Positions 1 through 8,739 are shown, counted from the first letter of the stretch. The stretch: DNA of 37,215 bases from an uncultured Monoglobus sp. (GCA_947624775.1 CANQLT010000017.1:1-37215), one strand, 5' to 3'. Numbers and translations: made by a program. The notes: generated by a model from the letters alone, not told the origin.

Positions 1-107
1 CTCATTTTAACACGCTCCTTGATTTAATTATATCATTCTCTTTTTTGCGTGTCCACTTTTATTATACAACTTTCGCCAAGTCCCTATTTTCTAGTCTCTA
101 CGTTGGC

Positions 108-157
108 GGCTCTCTCCCTTAAAAGGAGGAGAGCCGGGACGCCGAGGGCGGCGTCCC
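108..157. repeat. Intergenic double hairpin, dispersed-repeat-like
   Basis: GGGACGCCG-AGGG-CGGCGTCCC is a perfect 9-bp inverted repeat (136-157), preceded by GGCTCTC...GAGAGCC (108-135). No convincing ORF. Confidence 0.4.
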
Positions 158-291
158 CCACTCACCTTGCATGTTGCCGAACAGATATACCTTGTCGCAG
201 TTATAGCTTTTATTGAAAATACAACAAGACATACTGTTTTATATACGCTTGTCAAAGCCGACATTAAAGGTCAATGCGGAATTGAAAAATA

Positions 292-323
292 TAAAAAAAC
301 AGAGGCACGGCCGTACCTCTGTT
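292..323 (-). terminator. Rho-independent terminator of hicAB
   Basis: Minus strand AACAGAGGTACGG/CCGTGCCTCTGTT stem followed by TTTTTTA, just downstream of the HicB stop. Confidence 0.75.
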
Positions 324-343
324 AAATCAAATTTTGTTGTTTT

Positions 344-730
344 TCAAGCGCGGTGTGAAAGGCGTTCTTTTAGCGCTTCCTGCAAAACCGCGGAGAAGTT
401 GATGCCTTCAAGTTCCGCCCTTGTGTTAAGCCAGCTGGGCAGAGACAGCGTCTTTTTCACGGCGCGGCTGTCGGTCTTTTTTCTGTAAGCTTCCGTGTCT
501 ATGTCTATAAGGCTGACTATTCCGCTGTCCGACTTCAAATTGATCGAAGGCGTCGGGATCTTTTCTTTGTTGTCCTCGGCTATACAAAGCCACATTGCCA
601 TTGCGTCGCGCGCCATTTCGATCGCGTCCGACAAATCATCACCGAATGTGTGACAGCCAGACAGGTCGGGCACAGACACCAAATATTTGTTGTCCTCTTG
701 AGTGAATATAACAGGATATACATATTTCAT
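344..730 (-). CDS. hicB: HicB-type antitoxin with C-terminal ribbon-helix-helix
   Basis: 128 aa; N-terminus MKYVYPVIFTQEDNKYLVSVPDLSGCHTFGDDLSDAIEMARDAM matches the HicB fold; C-terminus resembles RHH (KTLSLPSWLNTRAELEGINFSAVLQEAL). Adjacent to a HicA ORF. Confidence 0.88.
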   Translation of the reverse strand: MKYVYPVIFTQEDNKYLVSVPDLSGCHTFGDDLSDAIEMARDAMAMWLCIAEDNKEKIPTPSINLKSDSGIVSLIDIDTEAYRKKTDSRAVKKTLSLPSWLNTRAELEGINFSAVLQEALKERLSHRA

Positions 731-745
731 AAAATCACCTCAAAA

Positions 746-925
746 TTATTTTAAACCTGCGTCCTTTAAAATATTATTGGCCGTTTCGACAGGAATATCA
801 CCTTTATGTCTCGGAATCGGAATTTTTGTGCTTGTTCCGGGTTTTACCGCCATGTCATGGTTAGCGCCGCTGATAATTTGCCAACCCGCCTTTTTTAAAA
901 TACGTTCAAGTTCACGTTTGGTCAT
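746..925 (-). CDS. hicA: HicA-type mRNA interferase toxin (59 aa, below the ORF-track cutoff)
   Basis: Hand translation: MTKRELERILKKAGWQIISGANHDMAVKPGTSTKIPIPRHKGDIPVETANNILKDAGLK*. Shows the HicA dsRBD-like pattern with a conserved G-x-x-H and the IPRHKG-D-I motif. Confidence 0.88.
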   Translation of the reverse strand: MTKRELERILKKAGWQIISGANHDMAVKPGTSTKIPIPRHKGDIPVETANNILKDAGLK

Positions 926-942
926 ATTCCCACCTCGAATTT

Positions 943-971
943 ATTTTAACACGTAATATTACGTATGTCAA
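943..971 (-). promoter_or_regulatory. hicAB promoter with embedded palindromic operator candidate
   Basis: Minus strand TTGACA (966-971), 17-bp spacer, TAAAAT (943-948). The spacer contains the perfect palindrome ACGTAATATTACGT (951-964). Confidence 0.7.
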
Positions 972-1001
972 GAAATAAATATTATATTCCAAAACAAAAA
1001 G

Positions 1002-1030
1002 CGCGGGAATAGGCTTTGGCTATTCCCGCG
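1002..1030 (-). terminator. Rho-independent terminator of the ABC transporter operon
   Basis: CGCGGGAATAG/CTATTCCCGCG perfect 11-bp stem followed on the minus strand by CTTTTTGTTTT. Confidence 0.8.
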
Positions 1031-1036
1031 GGGTGT

Positions 1037-1831
1037 TTAGTTTAAAAGCGCTCTGTCGTTGGCGAATTCCTCGCCGCTGATGTCGGCGAATTTTTTTAGC
1101 AGGTCGTCGACCGTGAGCGACTTTTTCTCGTCGCCTTCGGCGCTGTAAATTATCCTGCCTTCGTGCATCATGATAAGCTTGTTGCCGTGGGTTATGGCGT
1201 CCTTCATGTTGTGGGTTATCATCATCGCGGTCAGGTCTTCCTCGCGGATAAACTTGTCCGAAAGCTCCAGCACGGTCGCCGCGGTCTTGGGATCGAGGGC
1301 CGCCGTGTGCTCGTCGAGCAGCAGCAGCTTGGGCTTCTGCATTACCGCCATCAGAAGCGTCAGCGCCTGGCGCTGGCCGCCCGACAGCAGTCCGACCTTG
1401 GTGGACAGCCTGTACTCAAGGCCGAGGCCCAGGTGGGACAGCATCTCTTTGTATACCTTGCGCTCCTTGTTGGTTATCGCCCATTTAAGGCCGTGGGATT
1501 TTCCTCTGCGATAGGCGATCGACATGTTTTCCTCGATCCACATGTCCGCGGCGGTGCCCATCATCGGGTCCTGGAACACGCGGCCGAGGTACTTGGCGCG
1601 CTTGTGCTCCGGCAGGCGCGTCACGTCTGCTCCGTCGATAACGATGCTGCCGCGGTCCACGCGGAACACGCCGCAAATGCTGTTGAGCAGCGTGGATTTT
1701 CCTGCGCCGTTGCCGCCGATTATCGTCACGAAGTCGCCTTCGTTAAGTGTCAGGTCAACGCCGCGCAAAGCCTGTTTCTCGTTGACGGTGCCCTTGTTGA
1801 ACGTCTTGTGGATATTTGTTACTTTAAGCAT
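1037..1831 (-). CDS. ABC transporter ATP-binding protein (TrpXYZ-like)
   Basis: Walker A GGNGAGKST, signature LSGGQRQ, Walker B LLLLDEH; operon with a permease and a substrate-binding protein. Confidence 0.92.
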   Translation of the reverse strand: MLKVTNIHKTFNKGTVNEKQALRGVDLTLNEGDFVTIIGGNGAGKSTLLNSICGVFRVDRGSIVIDGADVTRLPEHKRAKYLGRVFQDPMMGTAADMWIEENMSIAYRRGKSHGLKWAITNKERKVYKEMLSHLGLGLEYRLSTKVGLLSGGQRQALTLLMAVMQKPKLLLLDEHTAALDPKTAATVLELSDKFIREEDLTAMMITHNMKDAITHGNKLIMMHEGRIIYSAEGDEKKSLTVDDLLKKFADISGEEFANDRALLN

Positions 1832-2729
1832 CCTGCGCCGCCTCCTTATCCGTTTTTCTTTCGGCTATTTTGCGTTTCCAATACGGCACGCCCAGGAATA
1901 CCGCGACAACCAGAGCCGACAGCATCTTCAGGTCGTTGGCGTCAAGACCCGTTTGGAGAATAAGGGTGATAACCATATAATATATTATGCCGCCGATGAC
2001 CGCCGCCAGAAGCTTCAGCGCGAAGTTCTTGAATATCCGGCTCAGCAGCACCTCGCCGATAATGACCGCCGCAAGGCCGATAACGATCGCGCCGCGGCCC
2101 ATGTTGATGTCGGCGAAGCCCTGATACTGCGCCAGCAGCGCGCCCGACAGAGCGACCAGGCCGTTTGACAGCACAAGGCCGATTATCTTGTTGGTCTCGG
2201 TGTTGATTCCGTTGGCTCTCGCCATTTTCTGGTTGCAGCCCGTGGCGCGCAGCGAGTGGCCCAGCTCGGTGCCGAAGAACCAGTACATGACCGCGATGAT
2301 AACGACAACGAATATTGCGCCCGTGAGTATCGCGCCGGAAATGTTGCGCAGAGAGATCATGAGGTCATACTTTTCGACTGAGAGCGGCAGGTTCGCCTTC
2401 TGGGACATGATGCGCAGGTTTACCGAGTACAGAATAAACTGGGTCAGAATACCCGCGAGTATGGCCGGTATGCCGAACTTGGTGTGGAAAATTCCGGTTA
2501 TCAGACCCGCCAGACAGCCCGCGATAAAGGCGATAAGCAGAGCGAGCCACACGTTCATGCCTCCGGTCACGCAGACAACCAGCGTCGCGCCGCCCGTGGC
2601 CATGGTGCCGTCGACCGTAAGGTCGGCGACATCCAGTATCCTGAACGTTATGTAAACGCCCATCGCCATAATGCCCCAGATTATGCCCTGCGCTATCGCG
2701 CCCGGCATGGGGGCAAAAATACTTAGCAT
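1824..2729 (-). CDS. ABC transporter permease (branched-chain/TrpXYZ-like family)
   Basis: Multi-TM protein; MAMGVYITFRILDVADLTVDGTMATGGA is typical of these permeases; overlaps the ATPase gene start. Confidence 0.9.
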   Translation of the reverse strand: MLSIFAPMPGAIAQGIIWGIMAMGVYITFRILDVADLTVDGTMATGGATLVVCVTGGMNVWLALLIAFIAGCLAGLITGIFHTKFGIPAILAGILTQFILYSVNLRIMSQKANLPLSVEKYDLMISLRNISGAILTGAIFVVVIIAVMYWFFGTELGHSLRATGCNQKMARANGINTETNKIIGLVLSNGLVALSGALLAQYQGFADINMGRGAIVIGLAAVIIGEVLLSRIFKNFALKLLAAVIGGIIYYMVITLILQTGLDANDLKMLSALVVAVFLGVPYWKRKIAERKTDKEAAQDA

Positions 2730-2818
2730 TTATATCATCCTTCCGTTTGTGTTTAGCAAAGAAATTTGCAATGAGGCGGTTCCGCCCCATTGCAAATCCG
2801 TATTCGGTTTGATTTTGA

Positions 2819-3850
2819 TTATTCGGCGGCTTCCTCGGCCAGAGCCTCGTAATCATCGGGGATCGTGATTCCCAGCGCCTCGGCGCGCTCGGGTGAATAC
2901 ATCTTTGTGAGATCCTCGGCGTATCTGATCTCCATCTCGGCGGGATCCTTGCCGTTTACAAGTATGTCATAAGCCATCTCGCCCGCGGCCTGACCAAGGT
3001 TGTAGTAAGAGATAGAGAGAGTGGCGATGCCGCAGGCTCTGCAGATGCCCTCCTCACCGGCGATAACCGGAATGTTTGCGGGAACCGCGATGTTAGCGAC
3101 GATCTCGCCGTTGGCCGCAACCGTGTTGTCTGTGGGGATATAGAGCGCGTCCGCGCTGCCGCATGCCGTTGTGGTTACCGCCGCGATGTCATTGGAGTCC
3201 GCGAAAGGATACTCGGTCGTGGTGTAGCCCAGCTTTGCGAGCTCAGCCGCGACGATGTCGATCTGATACTTCGAGTTGGCCTCGTTTGAGCAGTAGAGCA
3301 GACCGATGTTTTTCGCGTCGGGCAAAAGCTCTTTGAACATAGCCGCCTGTTCCTCCAGAGGCGCCAGATCGGCTGTGCCCGTGATATTTCTGCCGGTCGT
3401 GCCCGTCCAGTCGTCGATATCGAGAGCCGTGGCGTAGTCTGTGATGGATGTGCCCACGATCGGGATCGAGTCTGTGGCGGCCGCCGCTGCCTGAAGCGCG
3501 GGAGTCGCGTTGGCAAAGATCAGGTCAACGTTTGAGGAAACCTGCTGATTGGCGATAGTGGCGCATGTCGCGCTGTCGCCGGCCGCGTTCTGAAGATCGA
3601 ACTCAACCTTGTCGCCCAGCTTGTCCTTAAGAGTGTCCATAAATCCCTCGGTCGCCTTGTCGAGAGCCTCGTGCTGGACCAGCTGAATGAGACCGATGCT
3701 GTAGCTCTCGGCGGAATCGGCCTTGGATTCGGCGCTGTCGCCCGATGTGCCGCTTGTGGTTCCTCCGGTGGTGCCGCCGCAGCCCGCCAGAGACATAACC
3801 GTGAGAGCGGAAGCGGCCAGAATTGCCAGTAACTTTTTCATTTTTTTCAT
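2819..3850 (-). CDS. ABC transporter substrate-binding lipoprotein (ABC_sub_bind family)
   Basis: Lipobox LAGC (VMSLAGCGG); YSIGLIQLVQHEALDKATEGFMDTLKD motif. Confidence 0.92.
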   Translation of the reverse strand: MKKMKKLLAILAASALTVMSLAGCGGTTGGTTSGTSGDSAESKADSAESYSIGLIQLVQHEALDKATEGFMDTLKDKLGDKVEFDLQNAAGDSATCATIANQQVSSNVDLIFANATPALQAAAAATDSIPIVGTSITDYATALDIDDWTGTTGRNITGTADLAPLEEQAAMFKELLPDAKNIGLLYCSNEANSKYQIDIVAAELAKLGYTTTEYPFADSNDIAAVTTTACGSADALYIPTDNTVAANGEIVANIAVPANIPVIAGEEGICRACGIATLSISYYNLGQAAGEMAYDILVNGKDPAEMEIRYAEDLTKMYSPERAEALGITIPDDYEALAEEAAE

Positions 3851-3901
3851 AAAACATAAGCTCCTTTTGGAAAAATTTTTATTTAATTTCGCCTAAAATT
3901 T

Positions 3902-3930
3902 ATTTTACCATTTTATTGAAACATTGTCAA
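3902..3930 (-). promoter_or_regulatory. Sigma-A-like promoter for the ABC transporter operon
   Basis: Minus strand TTGACA (3925-3930), 17-bp spacer, TAAAAT (3902-3907). Confidence 0.65.
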
Positions 3931-4090
3931 GAAAAACTACCAAATAAGACCAATTTTCTGTCTTAAAATTATTCCTAATATTAAAATATCGCCAATTGAT
4001 TGTTATGAAGTATTTACATTATGTATATGAATTAGTAAATCATATATAAAACAAAATATGAATTGTACAATGTAATAGGGTGAAATAATT

Positions 4091-4426
4091 ATGAACAGAA
4101 AAAAGTTTGATTTTAAACCGATCGGAAAAGCGATAAAAGCGGCGAGATGTGATCGGGGTCTGTCCAGAAACGGATTGGCGGATCTGGTATATATTTCGCC
4201 GAGATACATCGCGTCGATCGAAAACAACGGTCAGCACCCGAGTCTGCAAATTTTTTATGATATTATAACCGAACTGAATTTATCGGTGGACAAGTATTTT
4301 TATCCTGAGGCGCAGGATAACAAATCGGAACTGCGAGACAGGGTGGACGCGGTTCTTGACACATTGGATGATAAAGATTTAAGCGTGATCATGGCAACAG
4401 CCAAGGCTTTGCAATACAAAAAATAA
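4091..4426 (+). CDS. XRE-family helix-turn-helix regulator
   Basis: IGKAIKAARCDRGLSRNGLADLVYISPRYIASIENNGQHPSLQIFYDII is a canonical HTH_XRE pattern. Confidence 0.85.
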   Translation: MNRKKFDFKPIGKAIKAARCDRGLSRNGLADLVYISPRYIASIENNGQHPSLQIFYDIITELNLSVDKYFYPEAQDNKSELRDRVDAVLDTLDDKDLSVIMATAKALQYKK

Positions 4427-4443
4427 TTAAGCGAGGTGCGGTT

Positions 4444-4626
4444 ATGTTTAAAATAGATAACGAATTTCAAAATGCCAATATCTCAAGGACGATAAGATTT
4501 ACCGAAAAGCTTTTTGACGAGCTCAGCATGTACGCGGCAAAAAATAATATATCGTTTAATTATCTTGTGTTGCAGTGCTGCAAATACGCGCTGGATAATC
4601 TTGACGAGTCCTCAAAGACCGAATAA
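4444..4626 (+). CDS. Small ribbon-helix-helix-like protein
   Basis: 60 aa; ISRTIRFTEKLFDELSMYAAKNNISFNYLVLQCCKYAL resembles RHH folds; 17 nt after the XRE gene. Confidence 0.6.
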   Translation: MFKIDNEFQNANISRTIRFTEKLFDELSMYAAKNNISFNYLVLQCCKYALDNLDESSKTE

Positions 4627-4656
4627 GGCGGTACTATATTATAAAGTAAAGGCGGG

Positions 4657-6297
4657 ATGGAGATGTTTGGGCGCGGGGTGCGGTTTTTCAGATACCGCTA
4701 TCTGGTCGCTTTTGTGACGCTTTTTATTGTCGGCGATTCTCTGGCGGTGTTCGGCGGGCTCGCAAGCGGCGGGCCGCGCTTTTTTGCGTGTTTTTTGGTC
4801 GGCGGAGCGGCGTGTCTCATCGTCGCCTTTGTTTTCGCGCTGAGAAAAACGCCCCGGTTCGGAGCGGCGGCGCTGTGCGCCGTATACTTTGCGGCTCTGC
4901 TGCTGGGGCTGGGCACCGCGTCGGGATATTACGGGGCCAAAATGAAAACCGCAAAAGAATTAGACGGCAAAACCGCCGAGGTTTATTGCTGCATTGTCTC
5001 GGAGCCGACGCCGAGCCGATCGGGCAAGACCCTTACCGCCGAGGTCAGACCCGCGTCGATAACGGCGGACAGCGCTGAAATTAAAACAAGCGGCAAAATT
5101 TTTGTGTCGATGCCGCTTGGAACCGAGGCGGAGCGTGGCGACGGGTTTTACCTTAAAGGAAAACTGACGGTCCCGACCGATGATCTGGACGGTTTCGATT
5201 ACCGCCGCTACCGCCTGAGCCGCGGCAGCTGCTTGAATATGTTCGCGGCCGAGGCGGAGGAGACGGAGCTGCGCATGACGGCTTATGACAGATTTTTGGG
5301 CGCTGCCGCTGCCGTGCGGAAAAAGATCTTTGATTACTGCGATACGGTCTTTCCCGAGGCCGACGCCGCGGCGCTGATGAAAGGCATTTTGACCGGCAGC
5401 CGCGAGGATTTTTCCGATGAGTTTTACGGGCTCATGTCGGGCTCTGGCTTTATGCACATCGCGGCGGTGTCGGGCCTGCATATAGGCTTTCTGTGCGGTT
5501 TTGTGTTTTTTATGCTGAGAGTTTTCGGGCGAAAGACAAGGGCGCTTTTCGCCGCGCCTATCTTGATTTTTTATATGGCGGTCGCGGATTTTTCGCCGTC
5601 GGTCGTCCGCGCAGTTATTATGACGTGCATCGTTCTGGCGTCGTGGCTGTTTGAGAAAACCCCCGATCTGCCCACCTCTCTTTTTGCCTCGGCACTTATC
5701 CAGTGTCTGATAAATCCTTTTGTGACCGCAAGCGTCAGCTTTATGATGTCATACATGGCAACGTTGGCGCTGATCCTGTTTATGCCGCCGCTTGAACCGC
5801 TGATTCGGCGACTTGGCGCGGGAGCGGCGCGGCTTTTGGGGAAACACAAATTATTTTCGTCCGAGAGAGCGGGCAACATCATATACGGCGCGTGCCTCGC
5901 GGTTTTGACTTCCGCGGCCGTGTCGCTGGCGTGCCAGTTAGGAATAACGCCGATAATCCTTCACTATTTCGGGCGCGCGTCCCTGCTGTCGTTTGTCGGC
6001 AACATTGGTGTAGTTCCATGCACTATGGTCGTGTTTGTGGCGGGGCTGATCTGCGCCGCTGTTTACTGCGCGAGCCCGAATATTTCTGCGATGCTCAGTT
6101 TTGTCGCGGTCTATCCGTTCCTTAAAATTATTATCGCCTTGGCGAACGTCTTTTCGAAATTTTCATACGAGACGATGTATACTCCCGGATTTTTCGCGTC
6201 GATCCTTTATTATTTCCTCGCTCTGATATTGCTGAATTTTCTGACCAATATTTCCGAAAAATACGGCTCAGGTCCCGCAAGTGCCGAAAATCCGTGA
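4657..6297 (+). CDS. ComEC/Rec2-like competence membrane protein lacking a C-terminal metallo-beta-lactamase domain
   Basis: DUF4131-like region then Competence domain (LMKGILTGSREDFSDEFYGLMSGSGFMHIAAVSGLHIGFLCGF...SPSVVRAVIM); ends after the TM region without an HxHxDH motif. Confidence 0.82.
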   Translation: MEMFGRGVRFFRYRYLVAFVTLFIVGDSLAVFGGLASGGPRFFACFLVGGAACLIVAFVFALRKTPRFGAAALCAVYFAALLLGLGTASGYYGAKMKTAKELDGKTAEVYCCIVSEPTPSRSGKTLTAEVRPASITADSAEIKTSGKIFVSMPLGTEAERGDGFYLKGKLTVPTDDLDGFDYRRYRLSRGSCLNMFAAEAEETELRMTAYDRFLGAAAAVRKKIFDYCDTVFPEADAAALMKGILTGSREDFSDEFYGLMSGSGFMHIAAVSGLHIGFLCGFVFFMLRVFGRKTRALFAAPILIFYMAVADFSPSVVRAVIMTCIVLASWLFEKTPDLPTSLFASALIQCLINPFVTASVSFMMSYMATLALILFMPPLEPLIRRLGAGAARLLGKHKLFSSERAGNIIYGACLAVLTSAAVSLACQLGITPIILHYFGRASLLSFVGNIGVVPCTMVVFVAGLICAAVYCASPNISAMLSFVAVYPFLKIIIALANVFSKFSYETMYTPGFFASILYYFLALILLNFLTNISEKYGSGPASAENP

Positions 6298-6340
6298 TTT
6301 TCTCGAATAAAAAATTTTTTGACTTTTTTTGAAAAAACTA

Positions 6341-6400
6341 TTGACAAATAAAAAAATCGTGCTATAATAGGGTTGTAAGTCAAAGAAAGTCAAAGTCAAA
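6341..6400 (+). promoter_or_regulatory. ctsR operon promoter with CtsR operator
   Basis: TTGACA (6341-6346), 16-bp spacer, TATAAT (6363-6368). Then AGTCAAA-GAA-AGTCAAA (6378-6394), matching the known CtsR heptad direct repeat, plus an extra GTCAAA (6395-6400). Confidence 0.88.
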
Positions 6401-6433
6401 TTTGATAATAATATGTCGGGAAGTGATTAAAAA

Positions 6434-6886
6434 GTGAAACTCAGCAATGTTATAGAGGATTTTATCAACGACATGCTGAAGCAGGCGGAGGCGGGTGAGA
6501 TCGAGCTTCGGCGCAAGGAGCTGGCGGACAGGTTCAGCTGCGTGCCGTCTCAGATCAACTATGTCATATCCACTCGGTTTTCTCCCGAAAAGGGTTACCT
6601 TGTGGAGAGCCGCAGGGGCGGCGGAGGATATATCCGCATAAGCCGCGTAGCGTACGACAGCAGCGGAGCCAAGCTGATGCACGTGATAAATTCCGTGGGA
6701 AACAGCATAGGCGCGGGCAGCGCGGAGGCGATCGTCAAAAATTGTTATGACTACGGTTTGATCAGCGAGAGAGAGGCAAAGATAATAATGAGCGTCATAA
6801 GCGAAAAGGCGCTGCCTCTCAAGCAGCCCGAGCAGGATCAAGTGCGAGCGCGGATCCTTAAAAACGCGCTCGTGAGCGTCGCTTAA
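6434..6886 (+). CDS. ctsR: Transcriptional repressor CtsR
   Basis: LSNVIEDFINDMLKQAEAGEIELRRKELADRFSCVPSQINYVISTRFSPEKGYLVESRRGGGGYIRI is a CtsR signature. Confidence 0.95.
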   Translation: MKLSNVIEDFINDMLKQAEAGEIELRRKELADRFSCVPSQINYVISTRFSPEKGYLVESRRGGGGYIRISRVAYDSSGAKLMHVINSVGNSIGAGSAEAIVKNCYDYGLISEREAKIIMSVISEKALPLKQPEQDQVRARILKNALVSVA

Positions 6887-6893
6887 CAAGCAT

Positions 6894-6992
6894 AGGGATC
6901 CCAAAAAGCGTAAACGCTTTTTGGGAAAGAGGAGCAAACCCGGAGCGGGAGAGCGGTGTCGCTTGCGGCAGCGCGAACAAGCGGAGGGATTT
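6894..6992. repeat. Copy 1 of a 99-bp intergenic direct repeat
   Basis: Identical to 7013-7111 apart from one substitution found by eye (T6959/C7078). Contains CCCAAAAAGCG-TAAA-CGCTTTTTGGG. Confidence 0.9.
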
Positions 6993-7012
6993 TGAAAGGT
7001 GCCGAAAGGCAC

Positions 7013-7111
7013 AGGGATCCCAAAAAGCGTAAACGCTTTTTGGGAAAGAGGAGCAAACCCGGAGCGGGAGAGCGGTGCCGCTTGCGGCAGCGCGAACAAG
7101 CGGAGGGATTT
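7013..7111. repeat. Copy 2 of a 99-bp intergenic direct repeat
   Basis: Offset 119 bp from copy 1; same hairpin and CCGCTTG...CAAGCGG inverted repeat. Confidence 0.9.
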
Positions 7112-7133
7112 GCGACGAAGGAGGTTGATTTTT

Positions 7134-7664
7134 ATGAAATGTCAGATTTGCGGCAAGAACGAGGCCGTTGAAGAAATGCATCTTAATATTAACGGAAAGA
7201 TGAGCATGATGTGGGTTTGCCCCGAGTGCGCCAATAAGGTGGCGGGCAGTCTGTTTAAAACCGGCGGCTCGATTTACGAGAGCGCGGGGCTGGGCAATCT
7301 GGCGTCGGCTCTCTACGGTCTGGCCGGAGCGCCGTCTCAGAGCTCGGCAGGCCCCGAGATACTGAAGGCGGTGAGCAAGTGCCCGCTTTGCGGGATGACC
7401 TACGACGAGTTCGTATCAAAGGGCAAGCTGGGCTGCGGCGAGTGCTACTCCGCGTTCCACGATCGGCTGCTGCGGCCGCTAAAGCAGATACACGGGACCT
7501 ACGAGCATGTGGGCAAGATCCCCGAGCGGGGCGGCGGCGAGCTCAAAAACTCGCGCAGACTCGACAAGCTTAAGATGAGGCTCGACAAGGCGGTGCGCGA
7601 GCAGGAGTTTGAAAAAGCGGCGGAGATCCGCGACGAGATCAAGGCGATAAAGGGGGAGAAATAG
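7134..7664 (+). CDS. mcsA: McsA, protein arginine kinase activator
   Basis: MKCQICGKNEAVEEMHLNINGK, CxxC pairs and a C-terminal UVR motif (LDKAVREQEFEKAAEIRDEIKAI). Start reassigned to 7134, after AAGGAGG, instead of the ORF-track start in the repeat. Confidence 0.92.
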   Translation: MKCQICGKNEAVEEMHLNINGKMSMMWVCPECANKVAGSLFKTGGSIYESAGLGNLASALYGLAGAPSQSSAGPEILKAVSKCPLCGMTYDEFVSKGKLGCGECYSAFHDRLLRPLKQIHGTYEHVGKIPERGGGELKNSRRLDKLKMRLDKAVREQEFEKAAEIRDEIKAIKGEK

Positions 7665-7665
7665 T

Positions 7666-8700
7666 ATGTGGTATTACGATTACGGCAAGGACGGCGACGT
7701 GGTGCTCTCGTCGAGAGTGCGCCTCGCCAGGAACATAAAAGGCCTGCCTTTCCCCGCCGCCGCAGATAAAAAGGGCCGTGATGAGATAATCGAAAAATGC
7801 GTCTCGGCGCTGACGAACCGCGAGGACGGAGAGAGAGCCGAAAAGGTCAAGGACATGAAGCTCAAGTTTATCGACATGGCGAACATGAGCGATGTTGAAA
7901 AACAGGCGATATCGGAGTGCCATCTGATAAGCCCGCAGCTCATCGACGGAAGCATGCGGCGCGGACTGATACTCAGCTCCGACAGCCGCGTCAGCATTAT
8001 GATAAACGAGGAGGACCATCTCAGGATACAGTGCATGGAGGCGGGATTTGAGATAGACAAGTGCTACGCCGCCGCCGACCTGATAGACGACTTCGCCGAG
8101 GAAAAGTTGGACTACGCGTTTGACAAGGACTTCGGCTATCTGACCTGCTGCCCTACCAACGCGGGCACGGGCCTCAGGGCGTCCGTTATGGTCCACCTGC
8201 CCGGCTATGTGCTGACAGGAAAGTTCGGCGAGCTGTCGGGCACGCTGTCTCAGCTGGGCCTCACGGTCCGCGGCATATACGGCGAGGGCAGCAAGGGCCT
8301 CGGCAACATATTCCAGATATCCAACCAGCTGACGCTGGGCATGACCGAGCAGGACATAATCGACAGGCTGAAGCAGATAGTGTCCGAGGTGGTCGCGAAC
8401 GAGAGACAGCTCAGGAATTTGCTCTACAAAAACGACAAGTTCCGTCTGGAGGATAGGGTCATGCGCTCGCTGGGAACCCTTGAGCGGGCGGTGCTGATGA
8501 CGACCGACGAGGCGATGAAGCGCCTGTCCGACCTGCGTCTCGGCATAGCGCTGGGCATAATCGAAGGCGTTAAGCCCGAGACGGTCAACGAGATCACATA
8601 TTCGATACTGCCGGCGAATATTGTGAAAAACCACAACACGGCAAACGAGTTCTCCCGCGACCTAAAGCGCGGCGAGATAATCAAAAGCTACTTAAAATAA
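7666..8700 (+). CDS. mcsB: McsB, protein arginine kinase
   Basis: DVVLSSRVRLARNIKGLPFP and CCPTNAGTGLRASVMVHLP are ATP:guanido phosphotransferase motifs. Confidence 0.95.
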   Translation: MWYYDYGKDGDVVLSSRVRLARNIKGLPFPAAADKKGRDEIIEKCVSALTNREDGERAEKVKDMKLKFIDMANMSDVEKQAISECHLISPQLIDGSMRRGLILSSDSRVSIMINEEDHLRIQCMEAGFEIDKCYAAADLIDDFAEEKLDYAFDKDFGYLTCCPTNAGTGLRASVMVHLPGYVLTGKFGELSGTLSQLGLTVRGIYGEGSKGLGNIFQISNQLTLGMTEQDIIDRLKQIVSEVVANERQLRNLLYKNDKFRLEDRVMRSLGTLERAVLMTTDEAMKRLSDLRLGIALGIIEGVKPETVNEITYSILPANIVKNHNTANEFSRDLKRGEIIKSYLK

Positions 8701-8739
8701 AAAGGATTATATGAAACAGTTTGAAAGGATGTGTTCACT

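Noticed and set aside
1163-1963. 266-aa plus-strand ORF opposite the ABC ATPase
   Set aside because: Antisense to a confident ATPase; no motif.
3851-3901. T-box leader for the TrpXYZ-like operon
   Set aside because: Only about 50 nt separate the -10 and the start codon, with no specifier stem or T-box sequence.
6999-7133. N-terminal extension of McsA in the ORF track
   Set aside because: Derives from the repeat; the McsA family begins at MKCQICG with a good RBS at 7134.
6380-7181. Minus-strand ORFs with repeated peptide FALPQATPLSRSGFAPLSQKAFTLFGIP
   Set aside because: The repeated peptide is only the translation of the duplicated 99-bp intergenic repeat; not evidence of a protein family.
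7639-8634. 331-aa minus-strand ORF opposite mcsB
   Set aside because: Antisense shadow of a clear McsB; no motif.
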